Positions 39,472 through 50,581 are shown, numbered from the stretch's first letter. The stretch is DNA of 57,356 nt from Sphingomonadaceae bacterium (GCA_025359685.1 JANYEY010000037.1:1-57356), one strand, 5' to 3'. The notes: a model not told the origin generated them from the letters alone. Program-made: numbers and translations.

Positions 39472-42400
39472 TCATTTGCGCGCCTGTGCCTTGCGCGCGA
39501 TGGCGCTCAATCCCTTGGTCAGCTGGAACAACCCGTGCAGCCGCGCCTCGGCATTGGCCCAGACGCGGGTTACGACGATCTTGTGATCGGGGCGCAGCTT
39601 GATCGTGCCCGCCAGCCGCTCGGCGTAGGCAATCAGGCCCCCAGGATCGGGGAAGCTGTCGCCATGGAAGCTGACTAGCGTACCCTTCGCGCCGACATCG
39701 ATCTTGGCGATATTGGCCTCGATCGCCTGGCGCTTAATCTCGATCAGCTTGATCAGGTTCGCGGTCGGCGCGGGAAGCGGGCCGAAGCGGTCGATCATTT
39801 CGGCTGACAGGCTTTCGATCTCGGCATTGTCCTGCGCGTCGTTGAGGCGGCGGTAAAGCGCCATGCGTACCGCGAGATCGGGCACGTATTCCTCGGGGAT
39901 CATGATCGGCGCATCGACGGTGATCTGTGGATTGAGCGCGTTGCGCTCGCGCGCCAGACCCAGCTCGCCCGCCTTGGCCGCCAGGATCGCGTCTTCAAGC
40001 ATCGACTGGTAGAGCTCGAAGCCGACCTCGCGAATGTGGCCTGACTGCTCGTCGCCCAGCAGATTGCCCGCGCCGCGGATGTCGAGATCGTGGCTGGCAA
40101 GCTGGAAGCCGGCCCCCAGGCTATCGAGATCACCCAGCACCTTGAGCCGCTTTTCGGCCACTTCCGAAAGCTGGGTATCAGCCGGCGTCGTCAGGTAGGC
40201 ATAAGCGCGCAGCTTCGACCGGCCGACCCGCCCGCGCAGCTGGTAAAGCTGGGCAAGGCCGAAGCGGTCGGCGCGGTGAATAATGATCGTGTTAGCGCTC
40301 GGGATATCGAGGCCCGATTCGACGATGGTGGTTGAAACCAGCACTTCGTAGCGCTTCTCGTAGAAGGCACTCATCCGCTCCTCGACCTCGCTTGGCACCA
40401 TTTGTCCGTGAGCGGAGACGGCGCGGACTTCGGGGACGAAATCGCGCAGCCATTGCTCGACCGCTTCCATGTCGGCGATCCGCGGCACCACGATGAAGGT
40501 CTGCCCGCCGCGGTGATGTTCGCGCAGCAAGGCCTCGCGCATGACCATCGCGTCCCATTCCATCACATAGGTGCGCACCGCGAGGCGGTCGACCGGCGGG
40601 GTCTGGATGGTGGAAAGCTCACGCAGTCCCGACATCGCCATCTGCAGGGTGCGCGGAATCGGGGTGGCGGTGAGGGTCAGCATGTGGACGTTGGTCCGCA
40701 GCGCCTTCAAGGTTTCCTTGTGGGTGACCCCGAAACGTTGCTCTTCATCAACGATTACAAGGCCAAGCTGCTTGAAGCTGAGGCTTTTTGCGAGCAGCGC
40801 ATGGGTGCCGATAACCACATCAACGGTACCGTCGGCCAGCCCCGCCTTGGTGAGCTTGGCCTCCTTGTCGCCGACCAGCCGTGACAGCCGCCCGATCTTG
40901 AGCGGGAACCCGGCGAAGCGCTCGACAAAGCCCGAATAATGCTGGCGCGCCAGCAGCGTGGTCGGCGCGACCACCGCGACCTGATGCCCGGCCATCGCCG
41001 CGACGAAGGCGGCACGCAAGGCAACCTCGGTCTTGCCGAAACCGACATCGCCGCAGACTAGCCGGTCCATCGGCTTGCCCGCCGCCAGATCGGCCAGCAC
41101 GTCGTCGATCGCCGCATCCTGATCGTCGGTTTCCTGCCACGGAAAGCGTTCGACGAACTGATCATAGCTGGCCTGATCGGGCTCCAGCACTGGGGCATGG
41201 CGCAGCGCGCGCAGCGCCGCGGTCTTGAGCAATTCGTGCGCAATCGCGCGGATGCGTTCCTTGAGGCGGCTCTTGCGCTTCTGCCAGCCTTCACCGCCGA
41301 GCCGGTCAAGTGCGGTAAATTCGTTGTCGCTGCCATAACGGCTGAGCACGTCGATATTTTCGACCGGCACATAGAGCTTATCGCCGCCGGCATATTCCAG
41401 CATCACGCAGTCATGCGGGCTTTGGCCGACCTGGATCGACTGCAAGCCGCCGTAGCGCCCGATCCCGTGTTCGAGATGTACCACCAAGTCACCGGGCGTC
41501 AGCGCAGCCAGTTCAGCCAGAAACGCATCGGCACCCTTGCGCCGCTTCTTGCGCCGCACCAGCCGGTCACCGAGGATGTCCTGCTCGGTGACCAGTTCCA
41601 TCTCGGCATTGGCAAAGCCGTTTTCGAGCGGCAGGACGATCGCGGTGACCGCGCCCTTCTCGGCCACGCCCAGCGCTTCCTGCCACGTCCCGGCGGGGGC
41701 CGGGGCGGGGCGGATCGCCTCACCCAGAATCGCGCTGATCCGGGCCCGGCTGCCTTCCGAATAGGCGGCAATCAGCGCTTTCTTGCCCTGCGCGGCCTGC
41801 CCCTGAAGATAGCGCGCGGCGGCTTCGTAGACGTTATCACCGCGGGCCCGCTCGGGCGCGAAATCGCGGCCGCCGGAAAAGCCGAGGTCGATCACCTTGG
41901 CGCTGCCGGGCTGCGAGAAGATATCGGTGCGATGGACCGGATGGCCGGTCATTTGCGTATCGAGTTCGGCCCGGGTCAGATACAGCGCCAAGGGTTGCAG
42001 TGGGCGATAGCTGCCCACGGCCTTGCCCGACGTTTCGGTGCGGCTGGCGTAGTAATCTGCGATATCGCCCAGCCGCTCATCGGCCGAACCGAGCGCCGCG
42101 CTGTCGATCAGCATCAAGTCTTTGGCGGCAAGGTGGTCGAACAGCGTGAACAGCTTGTCCTCGAACAGCGGCAGCCAATGCTCCATCCCTGCGAGCCGGC
42201 GCCCGTCGCTGACCGCCTGATAGAGCGGATCGGACGTGGCATTGGCTCCGAACAGGTCGCGGTAACCGCTGCGGAAGCGCTTCACGCTCGCTTCGTCGAG
42301 CAGGGCCTCGCTCGCCGGGAGCAGCAGGTGCTCGGTGATCGTCCCGGTCGAGCGCTGGGTGTTGGGGTCGAACAGCCGCAGCGTTTCGAGCTCATCGCCG

Positions 42401-42954
42401 AAGAAATCAAGTCTGAGGCCGCTGCCGAGCCCGGACGGATAGATATCGAAGATCGAGCCGCGCACTGCATATTCACCGGCATCGGCCACCGTGTCGGTGC
42501 GGCTGTAGCCTTGCCGCTGGAGCAGCTCGATCAAGCTTTCTCGCGGGATCTCCATGCCCGTCTTGAGCAGCCGGACGTTCTCGCGCACGCGAAACGGGCT
42601 GACCACGCGCTGGAGCACGGCATTGATCGTGGTGACGAACAGTTGCGGGCCGCCAGCGGGCGTTTGAAGCCGGTGCAGCGCGGCCAGCCGCCGCGCGCTG
42701 ATCGCCAACGCCGGGCTGGCCCGGTCATAGGGCAGGCAGTCCCATGCGGGGAATGAAATGACCTCGATCTCGGGCGCGAAATAGGCAGCGGTATCGACGA
42801 TGGACTGCATGCCGGATTCGTCCGGCGCGATGAACACCGCGCGGGCTTTGGTGGCGCGGGCCATGTCCGCCAGCACCAGCGGCTGCGCCCCGCGCGGCAA
42901 GGATGCCAGCGTCAGCGGGGTGGTGGAGGACAGGATAGAGGCAAAATTTGGCAT
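39472..42954 (-). CDS. mfd: Transcription-repair coupling factor
   Basis: An 1160-residue DNA translocase that removes stalled RNA polymerase and recruits UvrA. Domain order is complete: N-terminal UvrB-like region, the RNA-polymerase-interacting CarD-like domain (PGDLVVHLEHGIGRYGG), the RecG-like motor with GDVGFGKTEVALRAAF and VDEEQRFGV, TRG motif in the [15 protein letters not shown] segment ([18 protein letters not shown]), and the C-terminal inhibitory D7 domain. Upstream is sdhE; downstream the EAL gene. Confidence 0.97.
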   Translation of the reverse strand: MPNFASILSSTTPLTLASLPRGAQPLVLADMARATKARAVFIAPDESGMQSIVDTAAYFAPEIEVISFPAWDCLPYDRASPALAISARRLAALHRLQTPAGGPQLFVTTINAVLQRVVSPFRVRENVRLLKTGMEIPRESLIELLQRQGYSRTDTVADAGEYAVRGSIFDIYPSGLGSGLRLDFFGDELETLRLFDPNTQRSTGTITEHLLLPASEALLDEASVKRFRSGYRDLFGANATSDPLYQAVSDGRRLAGMEHWLPLFEDKLFTLFDHLAAKDLMLIDSAALGSADERLGDIADYYASRTETSGKAVGSYRPLQPLALYLTRAELDTQMTGHPVHRTDIFSQPGSAKVIDLGFSGGRDFAPERARGDNVYEAAARYLQGQAAQGKKALIAAYSEGSRARISAILGEAIRPAPAPAGTWQEALGVAEKGAVTAIVLPLENGFANAEMELVTEQDILGDRLVRRKKRRKGADAFLAELAALTPGDLVVHLEHGIGRYGGLQSIQVGQSPHDCVMLEYAGGDKLYVPVENIDVLSRYGSDNEFTALDRLGGEGWQKRKSRLKERIRAIAHELLKTAALRALRHAPVLEPDQASYDQFVERFPWQETDDQDAAIDDVLADLAAGKPMDRLVCGDVGFGKTEVALRAAFVAAMAGHQVAVVAPTTLLARQHYSGFVERFAGFPLKIGRLSRLVGDKEAKLTKAGLADGTVDVVIGTHALLAKSLSFKQLGLVIVDEEQRFGVTHKETLKALRTNVHMLTLTATPIPRTLQMAMSGLRELSTIQTPPVDRLAVRTYVMEWDAMVMREALLREHHRGGQTFIVVPRIADMEAVEQWLRDFVPEVRAVSAHGQMVPSEVEERMSAFYEKRYEVLVSTTIVESGLDIPSANTIIIHRADRFGLAQLYQLRGRVGRSKLRAYAYLTTPADTQLSEVAEKRLKVLGDLDSLGAGFQLASHDLDIRGAGNLLGDEQSGHIREVGFELYQSMLEDAILAAKAGELGLARERNALNPQITVDAPIMIPEEYVPDLAVRMALYRRLNDAQDNAEIESLSAEMIDRFGPLPAPTANLIKLIEIKRQAIEANIAKIDVGAKGTLVSFHGDSFPDPGGLIAYAERLAGTIKLRPDHKIVVTRVWANAEARLHGLFQLTKGLSAIARKAQARK

Positions 42955-43031
42955 GGCTTTGGCAACGGCGATTGCCCCGCGGGCAAAATCTGCGCCAGCG
43001 GGGTGGGAAGGTCAGCGCGCCTTAGCGCGGC

Positions 43032-43057
43032 AATCCCGCGCTGTCAGCGCGGGATTT
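43032..43057. other. Stem-loop overlapping the sdhE stop codon
   Basis: AATCCCGCGCT and AGCGCGGGATT pair around a 3-nt centre; the stem includes the sdhE stop codon on the minus strand. A short T-run follows only on the plus strand. It may mark the sdhE mRNA end before mfd. Confidence 0.45.
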
Positions 43058-43310
43058 TCACAAAATCGAGTTTGCGGAAAGCGTCTATCTGCGCCCCGGC
43101 ATATTCCGGCGGGATCGCCTGCGTACCCAGCGCCCAGGCCATCACATCGACATCGTCTTCATCGAGCAGCGCCTCGAACCAGGCCATCTCGGGTTCGGTC
43201 CAGTTGGCGTGGTGGGCGTCGAAGAAGCAACCGATCATGTAATCGGCTTCGCGGGTGCCGCGGTGCCAGGCGCGGAACTTCAGGCGATTGAGGCGGTCGG
43301 TGTGGTCCAT
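43044..43310 (-). CDS. sdhE: FAD assembly factor SdhE
   Basis: An 88-residue small helical protein that helps insert covalent FAD into succinate dehydrogenase. The diagnostic RGTRE sequence is at 17-21 (AWHRGTREADYMIG), followed by the conserved FEALLDEDDVDVMAW segment. Length and motif are exactly those of the family. It lies between the host-attachment-type gene and mfd on the same strand; recG, often beside sdhE-mfd, is about 3 kb away on the other strand. Confidence 0.93.
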   Translation of the reverse strand: MDHTDRLNRLKFRAWHRGTREADYMIGCFFDAHHANWTEPEMAWFEALLDEDDVDVMAWALGTQAIPPEYAGAQIDAFRKLDFVKIPR

Positions 43311-43351
43311 CGGCCCTGCCGCTAGGCCGCGGCAAGGCCGATGGCAAGCGG

Positions 43352-43756
43352 TCAGACAGGTTCGCGCAGCGCTTCGATAAGCTCACTCGGCTGCCGGCCC
43401 GACATCGACTTGTTGATTTCGCCGAGCAGGGCCTGCTGGGTCAGCTTGTGATAGTGTTTGCGCAGTTCGCCCAGCGTGCGCGGGGCTGCGAAGACCACCA
43501 GATCGGTAACCTTGTGGCTCAGCACCTGCTGGTTGAGCCATTCGACCGCAGCAATTGCGTGCGCATCTTCGTCGGCCTGATGGCCGCCCGGATTGCCTGA
43601 ACTCGAATGGTGGCTGCCCGCCGAATGGTTGCTCGCGTCAAGCTTGGGGCTGTCTTCCGGGCTCAACTCGGGCTCGGCTTCGGTGCCGGTGTTGCGGTAA
43701 ATCTCGAAGGTGGCGCCGTCGATCACTGCGACCAGGGCGTGATGGGGTATCAACAT
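43352..43756 (-). CDS. Host-attachment / baeRF-family protein
   Basis: A 134-residue protein starting MLIPHHALVAVIDGATFEIYRN, the typical opening of the 'protein required for attachment to host cells' family (PF10116), a fold related to archaeal release-factor domains. A His/Ser/Gly-rich low-complexity insert (SAGSHHSSSGNPGGHQ) follows, then VLSHKVTDLVVFAAPRTLGELRKHYH. The start at 43756 uses CAGGAGAA; upstream in-frame sequence is not conserved. Divergent from sodB. The real function is unknown despite the family name. Confidence 0.78.
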   Translation of the reverse strand: MLIPHHALVAVIDGATFEIYRNTGTEAEPELSPEDSPKLDASNHSAGSHHSSSGNPGGHQADEDAHAIAAVEWLNQQVLSHKVTDLVVFAAPRTLGELRKHYHKLTQQALLGEINKSMSGRQPSELIEALREPV

Positions 43757-43971
43757 GATATTCTCCTGCAAGCGAGTGCTTGTCATGGGCACAACGCACG
43801 AGATGCCCGGAAAGTCCGCCGCTCCATTTCGCCAGCTTGGCAGCTCTGCCGACAGGTTGTCTTTGGCCTGGGTCAACTCGCCGCAGACCCGCCAATGCAC
43901 CAGACCGTGCTGGAACGATCCGATTGGCCCAAGCGTTCCGGTCAGACATCCGAATTTCCAGGAGCACTTCG

Positions 43972-44616
43972 ATGATCGAGCTTTGCAAACTGCCTTACGA
44001 TTACGCCGCGCTGGAACCGGTAATCTCAGCCGAGACGATGCGATTTCATCATGACAAACACCACGCCGCTTACGTCAAGAAGGCCAACGAACTGGCCGAC
44101 AAGGCCGGCCTTGCAGAGCTTTCAGTCGAGGACATGGTGCGCGAGGCGAAAGCGCGCGGCGAGACCAAGCTCTACAACAATGCTGCGCAAGTGTGGAACC
44201 ACGGCTTCTTCTGGCAATCGATGACCGGAGATTCGCTGGAGCCGGTGGGCGATCTCGCAGCCGCGATCAATTCGAACTTCGGCGATCTGGCGACGCTCAA
44301 GGCGCGTTTCGTTGAAGAAGGCGTCGCGCATTTCGGCTCGGGCTGGGTCTGGCTTGTGGCGCACGGGCAAAAGCTTCAAGTGATGAGCACGCACGATGCA
44401 GCCGACTTCCTCGACAGCCCCGATGCAACGCCGCTGCTGGTCTGCGATGTCTGGGAACACGCCTATTACCTCGATCACCAGAACGACCGCGAAGGCTTTC
44501 TGAACAGCTGGTTTGATGGCCTGGCCAACTGGCAATTCGCCGCCATCCAGTTCGAAGCGGCGCGCGTGGGGGAACCTGGATACGTCTATCCGCATCTTGC
44601 CCACGCGCACGCCTGA
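43972..44616 (+). CDS. sodB: Superoxide dismutase (Fe/Mn)
   Basis: A 214-residue cytosolic enzyme that dismutates superoxide. The four metal ligands are visible: H26 in MRFHHDKHH, H77 in VWNHGFFWQSM, D159 and H163 in CDVWEHAYY. The residues around the site (WNHGFFWQ, FGSGWVWL) are of the iron type. The start at ATG 43972 follows CAGGAGC. It is divergent from the host-attachment gene, whose leader lies in the 215-bp gap. Confidence 0.95.
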   Translation: MIELCKLPYDYAALEPVISAETMRFHHDKHHAAYVKKANELADKAGLAELSVEDMVREAKARGETKLYNNAAQVWNHGFFWQSMTGDSLEPVGDLAAAINSNFGDLATLKARFVEEGVAHFGSGWVWLVAHGQKLQVMSTHDAADFLDSPDATPLLVCDVWEHAYYLDHQNDREGFLNSWFDGLANWQFAAIQFEAARVGEPGYVYPHLAHAHA

Positions 44617-44704
44617 CCCGACTGGCTGCAACTTCGGCCGCAGCTTTCGGGATGCGCTGCCCTTCATCGCCTGCTAGCGAGCCGATGAAGGGGAGGGCCA
44701 GCAG

Positions 44705-46132
44705 TTGCCAGATATCGAGACCGCCGGAGACGCGCTTGCACCGCTGGCAATCGCTGCGGCACAGGGCGAGGCATACCGGCGCCGCATCGCTGCCGCTGCG
44801 ACCACTCCGGTGGACACCTATGGCGAGGTACTCGCCAGGTTCGCCGGCCCGCTGCCCGAACAAGGCAGCGACGGCGAGAGCATTATTCGCGAGCTGATCG
44901 ACAAAGCGGAAAGCGGAATCCGCGCGACCACCGGGCCGCGTTTCTTTGGCTGGGTGATCGGTAACTCGCACCCCACGGGGGTCGCGGCAGACTGGCTGAC
45001 CTCGGCCTGGGGGCAAAACGCTGCCAATGTCGTCGCCGCGCCAGCAGCGAGTGCGGTTGAGGCGGTTGCCTGCGAATGGCTGCTCGACCTTCTGGGGCTG
45101 CCTGCCGAAGCATCCGTAGGCGTCGTTTCGGGCGCTACAGTCGCGAACTTCGTCTGCCTTGCCGCTGCGCGCAGCGAAGTGTTGCGCCGCGCCGGCTGGG
45201 ACGTGGAAAGCGACGGCCTGTTCGGCGCGCCCGAAGTTCGCGTGCTGATCGGTGCCAATGCCCATGCGACGGTCTTTTCCGGGCTCAAGTATCTCGGGCT
45301 TGGGGCCAAGCGCGTGCGGACGGTTGCAACCGACGATCTGGGTCGCATTCTGCCAGCCGATTTCGCGCTCGCCTTGAGCGAATATGCCGGTCCGACCATC
45401 GCGATCGCGCAATCCGGGCAGATCTGCACCGGGGTCAGCGATCCGTTCCTTGAACTGGCCCCGCTGGCCAAGGCGGCCGGGGCGTGGCTCCATGTCGATG
45501 GCGCGTTCGGCATGTGGGCCAATGCTTCGCCGGCGCTCAAGCACCTGACCGCCGGGATCGAGCAGGCCGATTCGTGGGGGACTGACGGGCACAAATGGCT
45601 GCAGACACCCTACGACTGCGGGTTCGCTATCGTCCGCGATGCCGAGGCGCACCGCCGCGCGATGGCGGTTTCAGCAAGTTACCTGCCGCCCGCAAGCGAT
45701 CTGGAGCGCGATCCTTCGACCTATGTCCCCGAACTGTCGCGCCGGGCGCGCGGGTTCTCGGTCTGGGCCATGCTTAAGCAGCTCGGCCGGACCGGGGTGG
45801 CGGCGATGGTCGAACAGGATGTGGCGGTCGCGCAGCAGATGGCTGCAGGGATAGCGGTCATTCCCGGGGTGGAACTGATCTGCCCCGCGGAACTCAACCA
45901 GTTCATGATTCGGTTTGGGGCCGGGCTGTCGGCTGAGGAGGGAGACCACCTGACCTTAGCCACGGTCGCGCAAGTGCAAGAGGACGCGGTGGCCTTCATC
46001 GGCGCATCGCAATGGCGCGGGCGCTGGGTGATGCGGATTTCCGTCTGTTCGATTGCGACCACGCCAGAGGATGGTGCGATCACCGTGGAAGCGGTGCGAG
46101 CTGCGTGGGAGACTGTGCAAGCCTGCCGCTAG
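44705..46132 (+). CDS. Group II PLP-dependent decarboxylase
   Basis: A 475-residue PLP fold-type I enzyme of the aromatic-L-amino-acid/glutamate decarboxylase family. The Schiff-base lysine is K297 in TDGHKWLQTPYDCG; the cofactor aspartate sits in LHVDGAFGMWA, and GWVIGNSHPTGVAADW resembles the entrance region of DDC-type enzymes. Substrate not identifiable. The start is TTG 44705 with a strong GGGGAGGG 8 bp upstream; a later ATG would remove the conserved N-terminal helix. recG begins 17 bp after the stop. Confidence 0.87.
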   Translation: MPDIETAGDALAPLAIAAAQGEAYRRRIAAAATTPVDTYGEVLARFAGPLPEQGSDGESIIRELIDKAESGIRATTGPRFFGWVIGNSHPTGVAADWLTSAWGQNAANVVAAPAASAVEAVACEWLLDLLGLPAEASVGVVSGATVANFVCLAAARSEVLRRAGWDVESDGLFGAPEVRVLIGANAHATVFSGLKYLGLGAKRVRTVATDDLGRILPADFALALSEYAGPTIAIAQSGQICTGVSDPFLELAPLAKAAGAWLHVDGAFGMWANASPALKHLTAGIEQADSWGTDGHKWLQTPYDCGFAIVRDAEAHRRAMAVSASYLPPASDLERDPSTYVPELSRRARGFSVWAMLKQLGRTGVAAMVEQDVAVAQQMAAGIAVIPGVELICPAELNQFMIRFGAGLSAEEGDHLTLATVAQVQEDAVAFIGASQWRGRWVMRISVCSIATTPEDGAITVEAVRAAWETVQACR

Positions 46133-46149
46133 TCTCTATCAACCCGGCC

Positions 46150-48207
46150 ATGCGTCCTGAGCGGCTCAATTCCCTGTTTGTGTCGGCCGACAGCCTGAAG
46201 GGCGTCGGCGCCGCAGTGGCGCGCCCGCTGGAACGGCTCGGCCTGACCCGGGTCAAGGACTTCGCGTATCACTTACCCGACCGCTTTGTTGAGCGCCGCG
46301 CGGTGGCGGACCTCGATGAAGCGAGTGTCGGCGATAACATCGTTATTGCACTGACCGCGACCGATTACCGCGCTTCGCCCGGGCGCGGGCCGCTGCGGGT
46401 TCTGGCGCAGGATGCTGCGGGCAATATCTGCGCAGTGACCTATTTCGGGCGCAATTCGGGCTGGGGCAAGAAGCAGCTTCCGCTCGGCGAAAAGCGCTGG
46501 ATCGCCGGGCGCCTCGACCAGTATGGGCAGATGTTGCAGATCGTCCACCCGGACCATGTCGTGGAAGACAGCGCGGGGCTGTCGGGCCAGCTGACCGAGC
46601 CGGTCTACGCATTGTCCGACGGGCTGACTCAGGGACGCACTGCCGCACTGATCCATCAAGCGCTCGAAACGGTTCCAGAGCTGCCCGAATGGATCGAACC
46701 GGCGCTGGCCGACAAGATGCACTGGCCGCGCTGGCGCGATGCACTGACGCTGGCGCACAAGGGTGAGCATCCCGCCGCGCGCGATCGGCTGGCTTACGAT
46801 GAACTGCTCGCCAACAGTCTGGCGCTGCTGCTGGTCAAGAACGCCAACCGCGCGCACGTCGGCACGCCACTCCAAGGTGACGGCAAGCTGCGCGCGCGGC
46901 TGCAACTGCCGTTTGCCCTGACCGGCGCGCAACAGCGCTCGATTGCCGAGATTGAGGGCGATATTGCGCAGTCGGCGCCGATGCTGCGGCTGCTGCAGGG
47001 CGATGTCGGCTCGGGCAAGACCGCGGTGGCGGTCGAGGCGATGCTGATCGCGGTTGAGGCGGGAGCGCAGGCGGCTTTGCTCGCCCCCACCGAAATCCTT
47101 GCGCGCCAACATTATGAAACGATCAGCCGCATGCTCGCCCCGACCGGGGTGACCGTCGCGCTGCTGACCGGGCGCGACAAAGGCCGCGCGCGTGAGGCGA
47201 TCCTGATGGGCTTGCTCGATGGCTCGATCCAAATCGCGATCGGCACGCACGCGATCTTTCAGGATGCGGTGGCTTACAAGAACCTCGCCTTGGTGGTGAT
47301 CGACGAACAGCACCGCTTCGGGGTCAGCCAGCGTCTGATGCTCGCGCAGAAGGGCAAGCGCACCCCGCATTGCCTGGCGATGACCGCGACCCCGATCCCG
47401 CGCACGCTGACGCTGGCGCAGTATGGCGAAATGGACGTCAGCCGGATCGACGAGATGCCGCCCGGCCGCCAGCCGATTGACACCCGCGTGGTCGCGCTGG
47501 AGCGGATCGGCGATGTGATCGGTGCGCTGGACCGGCATCTGGCCGGTGGCAGCCAGGCCTATTGGGTTTGTCCAATGGTGCGCGAACTCGAAACCGAAGA
47601 CATTGCTGCCGCCGAGGCCCGCCATGCCGCACTCAAGGCCCGGTTCGGCGATACGGTGGCGCTGGTCCACGGCCAGCTTCGCCCCGAGGCCAAGGATGCC
47701 GCGATGGATCGTTTCGTGCGCGGCGAGGCCAAGCTGCTGGTCGCGACCACGGTGATCGAGGTCGGGGTCGATGTGCCCGCTGCGACGCTGATGGTGATCG
47801 AACAGGCCGAACGGTTCGGGCTGGCGCAGTTGCATCAATTGCGCGGCCGGGTCGGGCGGGGCAGCGGGGCCAGTACCTGCCTGCTGCTACGCGGCGCGAT
47901 GCTGAGCGAAACCGCCAAGCGCCGGCTCGCCCTGATGCGCGAAACGCAGGACGGATTCCGGATCGCGGAGGAAGATCTTGACCTGCGCGGCGGAGGCGAA
48001 TTGCTCGGCACGCGCCAGTCAGGCGAAGCGGCGTTCCGCGTTGCCAGCCTTGAGCAAATCCAGCGCTTGTTGCCGATCGCGCATGACGACGCGCGGCTGC
48101 TGATCGAGCGTGATGGCGGCCTCAAGGGCGAACGCGGCGAAGCGGCGCGGCTGTTGCTCTACCTGTTTGAGCGCGACTGGGGCGTGCAATTGCTGCGCGG
48201 CGGATAG
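46150..48207 (+). CDS. recG: ATP-dependent DNA helicase RecG
   Basis: A 685-residue helicase that regresses stalled replication forks and processes branched DNA. The N-terminal wedge/OB domain contains [17 protein letters not shown] and [12 protein letters not shown]. The motor has [14 protein letters not shown] (motif I), [13 protein letters not shown] (II), [11 protein letters not shown] (III) and QLRGRVGRG (VI). Length and motif order are normal. The start at ATG 46150 matches the family's first conserved residues. Confidence 0.96.
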   Translation: MRPERLNSLFVSADSLKGVGAAVARPLERLGLTRVKDFAYHLPDRFVERRAVADLDEASVGDNIVIALTATDYRASPGRGPLRVLAQDAAGNICAVTYFGRNSGWGKKQLPLGEKRWIAGRLDQYGQMLQIVHPDHVVEDSAGLSGQLTEPVYALSDGLTQGRTAALIHQALETVPELPEWIEPALADKMHWPRWRDALTLAHKGEHPAARDRLAYDELLANSLALLLVKNANRAHVGTPLQGDGKLRARLQLPFALTGAQQRSIAEIEGDIAQSAPMLRLLQGDVGSGKTAVAVEAMLIAVEAGAQAALLAPTEILARQHYETISRMLAPTGVTVALLTGRDKGRAREAILMGLLDGSIQIAIGTHAIFQDAVAYKNLALVVIDEQHRFGVSQRLMLAQKGKRTPHCLAMTATPIPRTLTLAQYGEMDVSRIDEMPPGRQPIDTRVVALERIGDVIGALDRHLAGGSQAYWVCPMVRELETEDIAAAEARHAALKARFGDTVALVHGQLRPEAKDAAMDRFVRGEAKLLVATTVIEVGVDVPAATLMVIEQAERFGLAQLHQLRGRVGRGSGASTCLLLRGAMLSETAKRRLALMRETQDGFRIAEEDLDLRGGGELLGTRQSGEAAFRVASLEQIQRLLPIAHDDARLLIERDGGLKGERGEAARLLLYLFERDWGVQLLRGG

Positions 48208-48389
48208 CGAACCGCCACAGCTCCCGGCGGGCTCAATCCGACAGGGAAATCCGTGGCGATTCTGGCTCCGCTCGGGGCGGAGTTCCCGGCATTGGAATTC
48301 TCTTGATAGCAACCGCGAAACGCAATTGGCCGCGCTTGGTTCCCGCGCGCCCTTGCGATGCAACGCCAGCCATGCGACCAGCGCCTGCC

Positions 48390-49760
48390 ATGGTTGCCAG
48401 CACCTTTGAACTGTTCAAGATCGGCGTCGGGCCGTCTTCGTCGCACACGATGGGGCCGATGACCGCAGCGGCCGATTTCGTAGCCGCATTGGGCGCGCAT
48501 CTGGATGAAGTGACGCGCGTCGAAGTGCGGCTTTACGGCTCGCTGGCGCTGACGGGCAAAGGCCACGCGACCGATCGCGCGATGCTGCTCGGACTATCAG
48601 GTGAGCGGCCGGCGACGATCTGCCCCGACGCGGCTGAAGCGCTGGTCACCGAAATTCGCCGCACCGGAGGCTTGCAGCTGGCAGGAGCGCACCCGATTGC
48701 CTTCTACGAAGCGCGCGACCTGCTGTTCCTCCAACGCGAACGCCTGCCCGGCCACAGCAACGGCATGCATTTCGCCGCGTTCCGGGCCGATGGCGGACTG
48801 CTGGCTGAACGAACCGCCTATTCGATCGGCGGCGGCGCGGTGGTGATCGATGACGCGCCGCGCAACGATCCGGGCGAGGGGGTATGGGACGCGCCGTTCC
48901 GCTTTTCGTCAGGCGATGAATTGCTCAAACGCTGCGCCGAGACCGGACTGAGCATCGCGCAAGGCATGCGCCGCAATGAAGAATCGCTCCATTCGGTGGA
49001 GGAGATTTCGGCACGGCTCGGCGCCATTCGCGCGGCTATGAATGATTGCATCGAGCGCGGCATGGCGCAGGGCGGCGTGCTTCCGGGCGGTCTTGGGGTG
49101 AAGCGCCGTGCGCCAACGATCCTCGCCATATTGCGCGACCGGCAGGAGCGGGCGCTGGCCGATCCGCTCTCAGTGATTGACTGGATCAACCTGTGGGCGC
49201 TGGCAGTGAATGAAGAGAACGCCGCCGGTGGCCGGGTTGTCACCGCACCGACCAATGGCGCGGCCGGAATCGTCCCGGCGGTGCTGCGGTATTACGAGCG
49301 GTTTGCGCCCGGGGCCTGCACCGCCGGGGCGGATGACTTCCTGCTCACCGCCGCGGCAATTGGCTCGCTGTTCAAGGAGAACGCCTCGATCTCGGGCGCC
49401 GAAGTCGGCTGTCAGGGCGAGGTTGGGGTGGCCTGCTCGATGGCTGCCGCGGGGCTTGCCGCAGCGCTGGGCGGGACGCCCGAGCAGGTGGAAAACGCCG
49501 CTGAGATCGGGATGGAGCACAACCTTGGCCTGACCTGCGATCCGGTTGGCGGGCTGGTCCAGGTGCCGTGTATCGAGCGCAACGCGGTTGGCTCGATCAA
49601 GGCGGTTGAAGCGGCGCGCCTGGCTTTGCTCGGCGATGGCACTCACCGGGTCAGTCTCGACCAGGTGATCGAAACGATGCGCAAGACCGGGCTCGACATG
49701 AGCGACCGCTACAAGGAAACTTCGCTGGGCGGGCTGGCGGTGAACGTGGTGGAGTGTTGA
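48390..49760 (+). CDS. sdaA: L-serine ammonia-lyase (iron-sulfur type)
   Basis: A 456-residue single-chain L-serine dehydratase making pyruvate and ammonia with a [4Fe-4S] cluster. The N-terminal beta domain starts [20 protein letters not shown], and the catalytic domain has [18 protein letters not shown] and [20 protein letters not shown], which supply the cluster cysteines. Length matches E. coli SdaA (454). ATG 48390 is chosen for agreement with the family N-terminus; ATG 48372 is possible and neither has a clear ribosome binding site. The 183 bp upstream show no other gene. The next gene overlaps its stop (TGATG). Confidence 0.93.
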   Translation: MVASTFELFKIGVGPSSSHTMGPMTAAADFVAALGAHLDEVTRVEVRLYGSLALTGKGHATDRAMLLGLSGERPATICPDAAEALVTEIRRTGGLQLAGAHPIAFYEARDLLFLQRERLPGHSNGMHFAAFRADGGLLAERTAYSIGGGAVVIDDAPRNDPGEGVWDAPFRFSSGDELLKRCAETGLSIAQGMRRNEESLHSVEEISARLGAIRAAMNDCIERGMAQGGVLPGGLGVKRRAPTILAILRDRQERALADPLSVIDWINLWALAVNEENAAGGRVVTAPTNGAAGIVPAVLRYYERFAPGACTAGADDFLLTAAAIGSLFKENASISGAEVGCQGEVGVACSMAAAGLAAALGGTPEQVENAAEIGMEHNLGLTCDPVGGLVQVPCIERNAVGSIKAVEAARLALLGDGTHRVSLDQVIETMRKTGLDMSDRYKETSLGGLAVNVVEC

Positions 49761-50581
49761 TGGAACAGGGTCCGATCCGCCTGCTGGTGAGTGATATCGA
49801 CGGTACCCTGGTGCGCCGCGACAAGGGGCTGCCGGAGGAGAACGTAAAGGCGATCCGCGCTGCAGTGGCGCGCGGGCTCAAGGTCTCGCTGATCTCGGCG
49901 CGGCCGGCGGCGGGGATCTTGCCGATTGCTGCGGAGCTGGGGCTTGAGGGACCGTTCGGGGCTTTCAATGGCGGCACGATCTTCACTGCCGCTGGCGGCG
50001 AGACATGTTCGGCGCAAGTGCCACCGGACATCGCGCGGCAGCTCATCGATCTGTACGCCAGCGCCGGGGTGACCATCTGGTTCTTTGCTACGAACCGCTG
50101 GCTGACTACCGATCTCGCCAATTCCCACACCCCGCGCGAAGTGCTCTCGTCAGGCCTCCAGCCCGAGGCGGTGACCGACTTTGCCGCCTACCTCGATGAT
50201 GCCGACAAGGTGGTGGCGGTGTGTGACAATCCGGTCGAAATGACAGCGATCGAGACACGGGCACGCGAGCTGGTCGGGTCGGAGGCAACGCTGGTCCGTT
50301 CGCAGGATTATTACCTCGATTGCACAGCATTGGCGGCCAACAAGGGCGATGGCGTAACCCGGCTCGCCGAGATGTGTGGTGTCCCGCTCGCTGAAGTCGC
50401 CGTGATCGGTGACCAGGCTAACGATATTGCGATGTTCCGCCGCGCGGGCCTCGCCATCGCGATGGGCCAGTCGAACACTGCGGTGCAGGCCGAGGCTGAT
50501 TGTATTGCTGCGAGCAATGAGGACGCGGGCGTGGCCGATGCCCTGCGCCGCTTCGTACTGCCGCGTTTACCGCAGACTTAG
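49760..50581 (+). CDS. Cof-type HAD-IIB phosphatase
   Basis: A 273-residue cytosolic phosphatase. Motif I is VSDIDGTLV with nucleophile D12 and D14; motif II ISARP; motif III Lys in ANKGDGV; motif [22 protein letters not shown]. The cap is the IIB type of the Cof/YidA group, acting on sugar phosphates, nucleotides or PLP. It starts within the sdaA stop (TGATG), so translation is coupled, but a metabolic link to serine is not obvious. Confidence 0.93.
   Translation: MEQGPIRLLVSDIDGTLVRRDKGLPEENVKAIRAAVARGLKVSLISARPAAGILPIAAELGLEGPFGAFNGGTIFTAAGGETCSAQVPPDIARQLIDLYASAGVTIWFFATNRWLTTDLANSHTPREVLSSGLQPEAVTDFAAYLDDADKVVAVCDNPVEMTAIETRARELVGSEATLVRSQDYYLDCTALAANKGDGVTRLAEMCGVPLAEVAVIGDQANDIAMFRRAGLAIAMGQSNTAVQAEADCIAASNEDAGVADALRRFVLPRLPQT

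Noticed and set aside
41197..42756. A plus-strand open frame of about 519 codons inside mfd.
   Set aside because: It is antisense to conserved Mfd domains, with no ribosome binding site and shadow-type composition.
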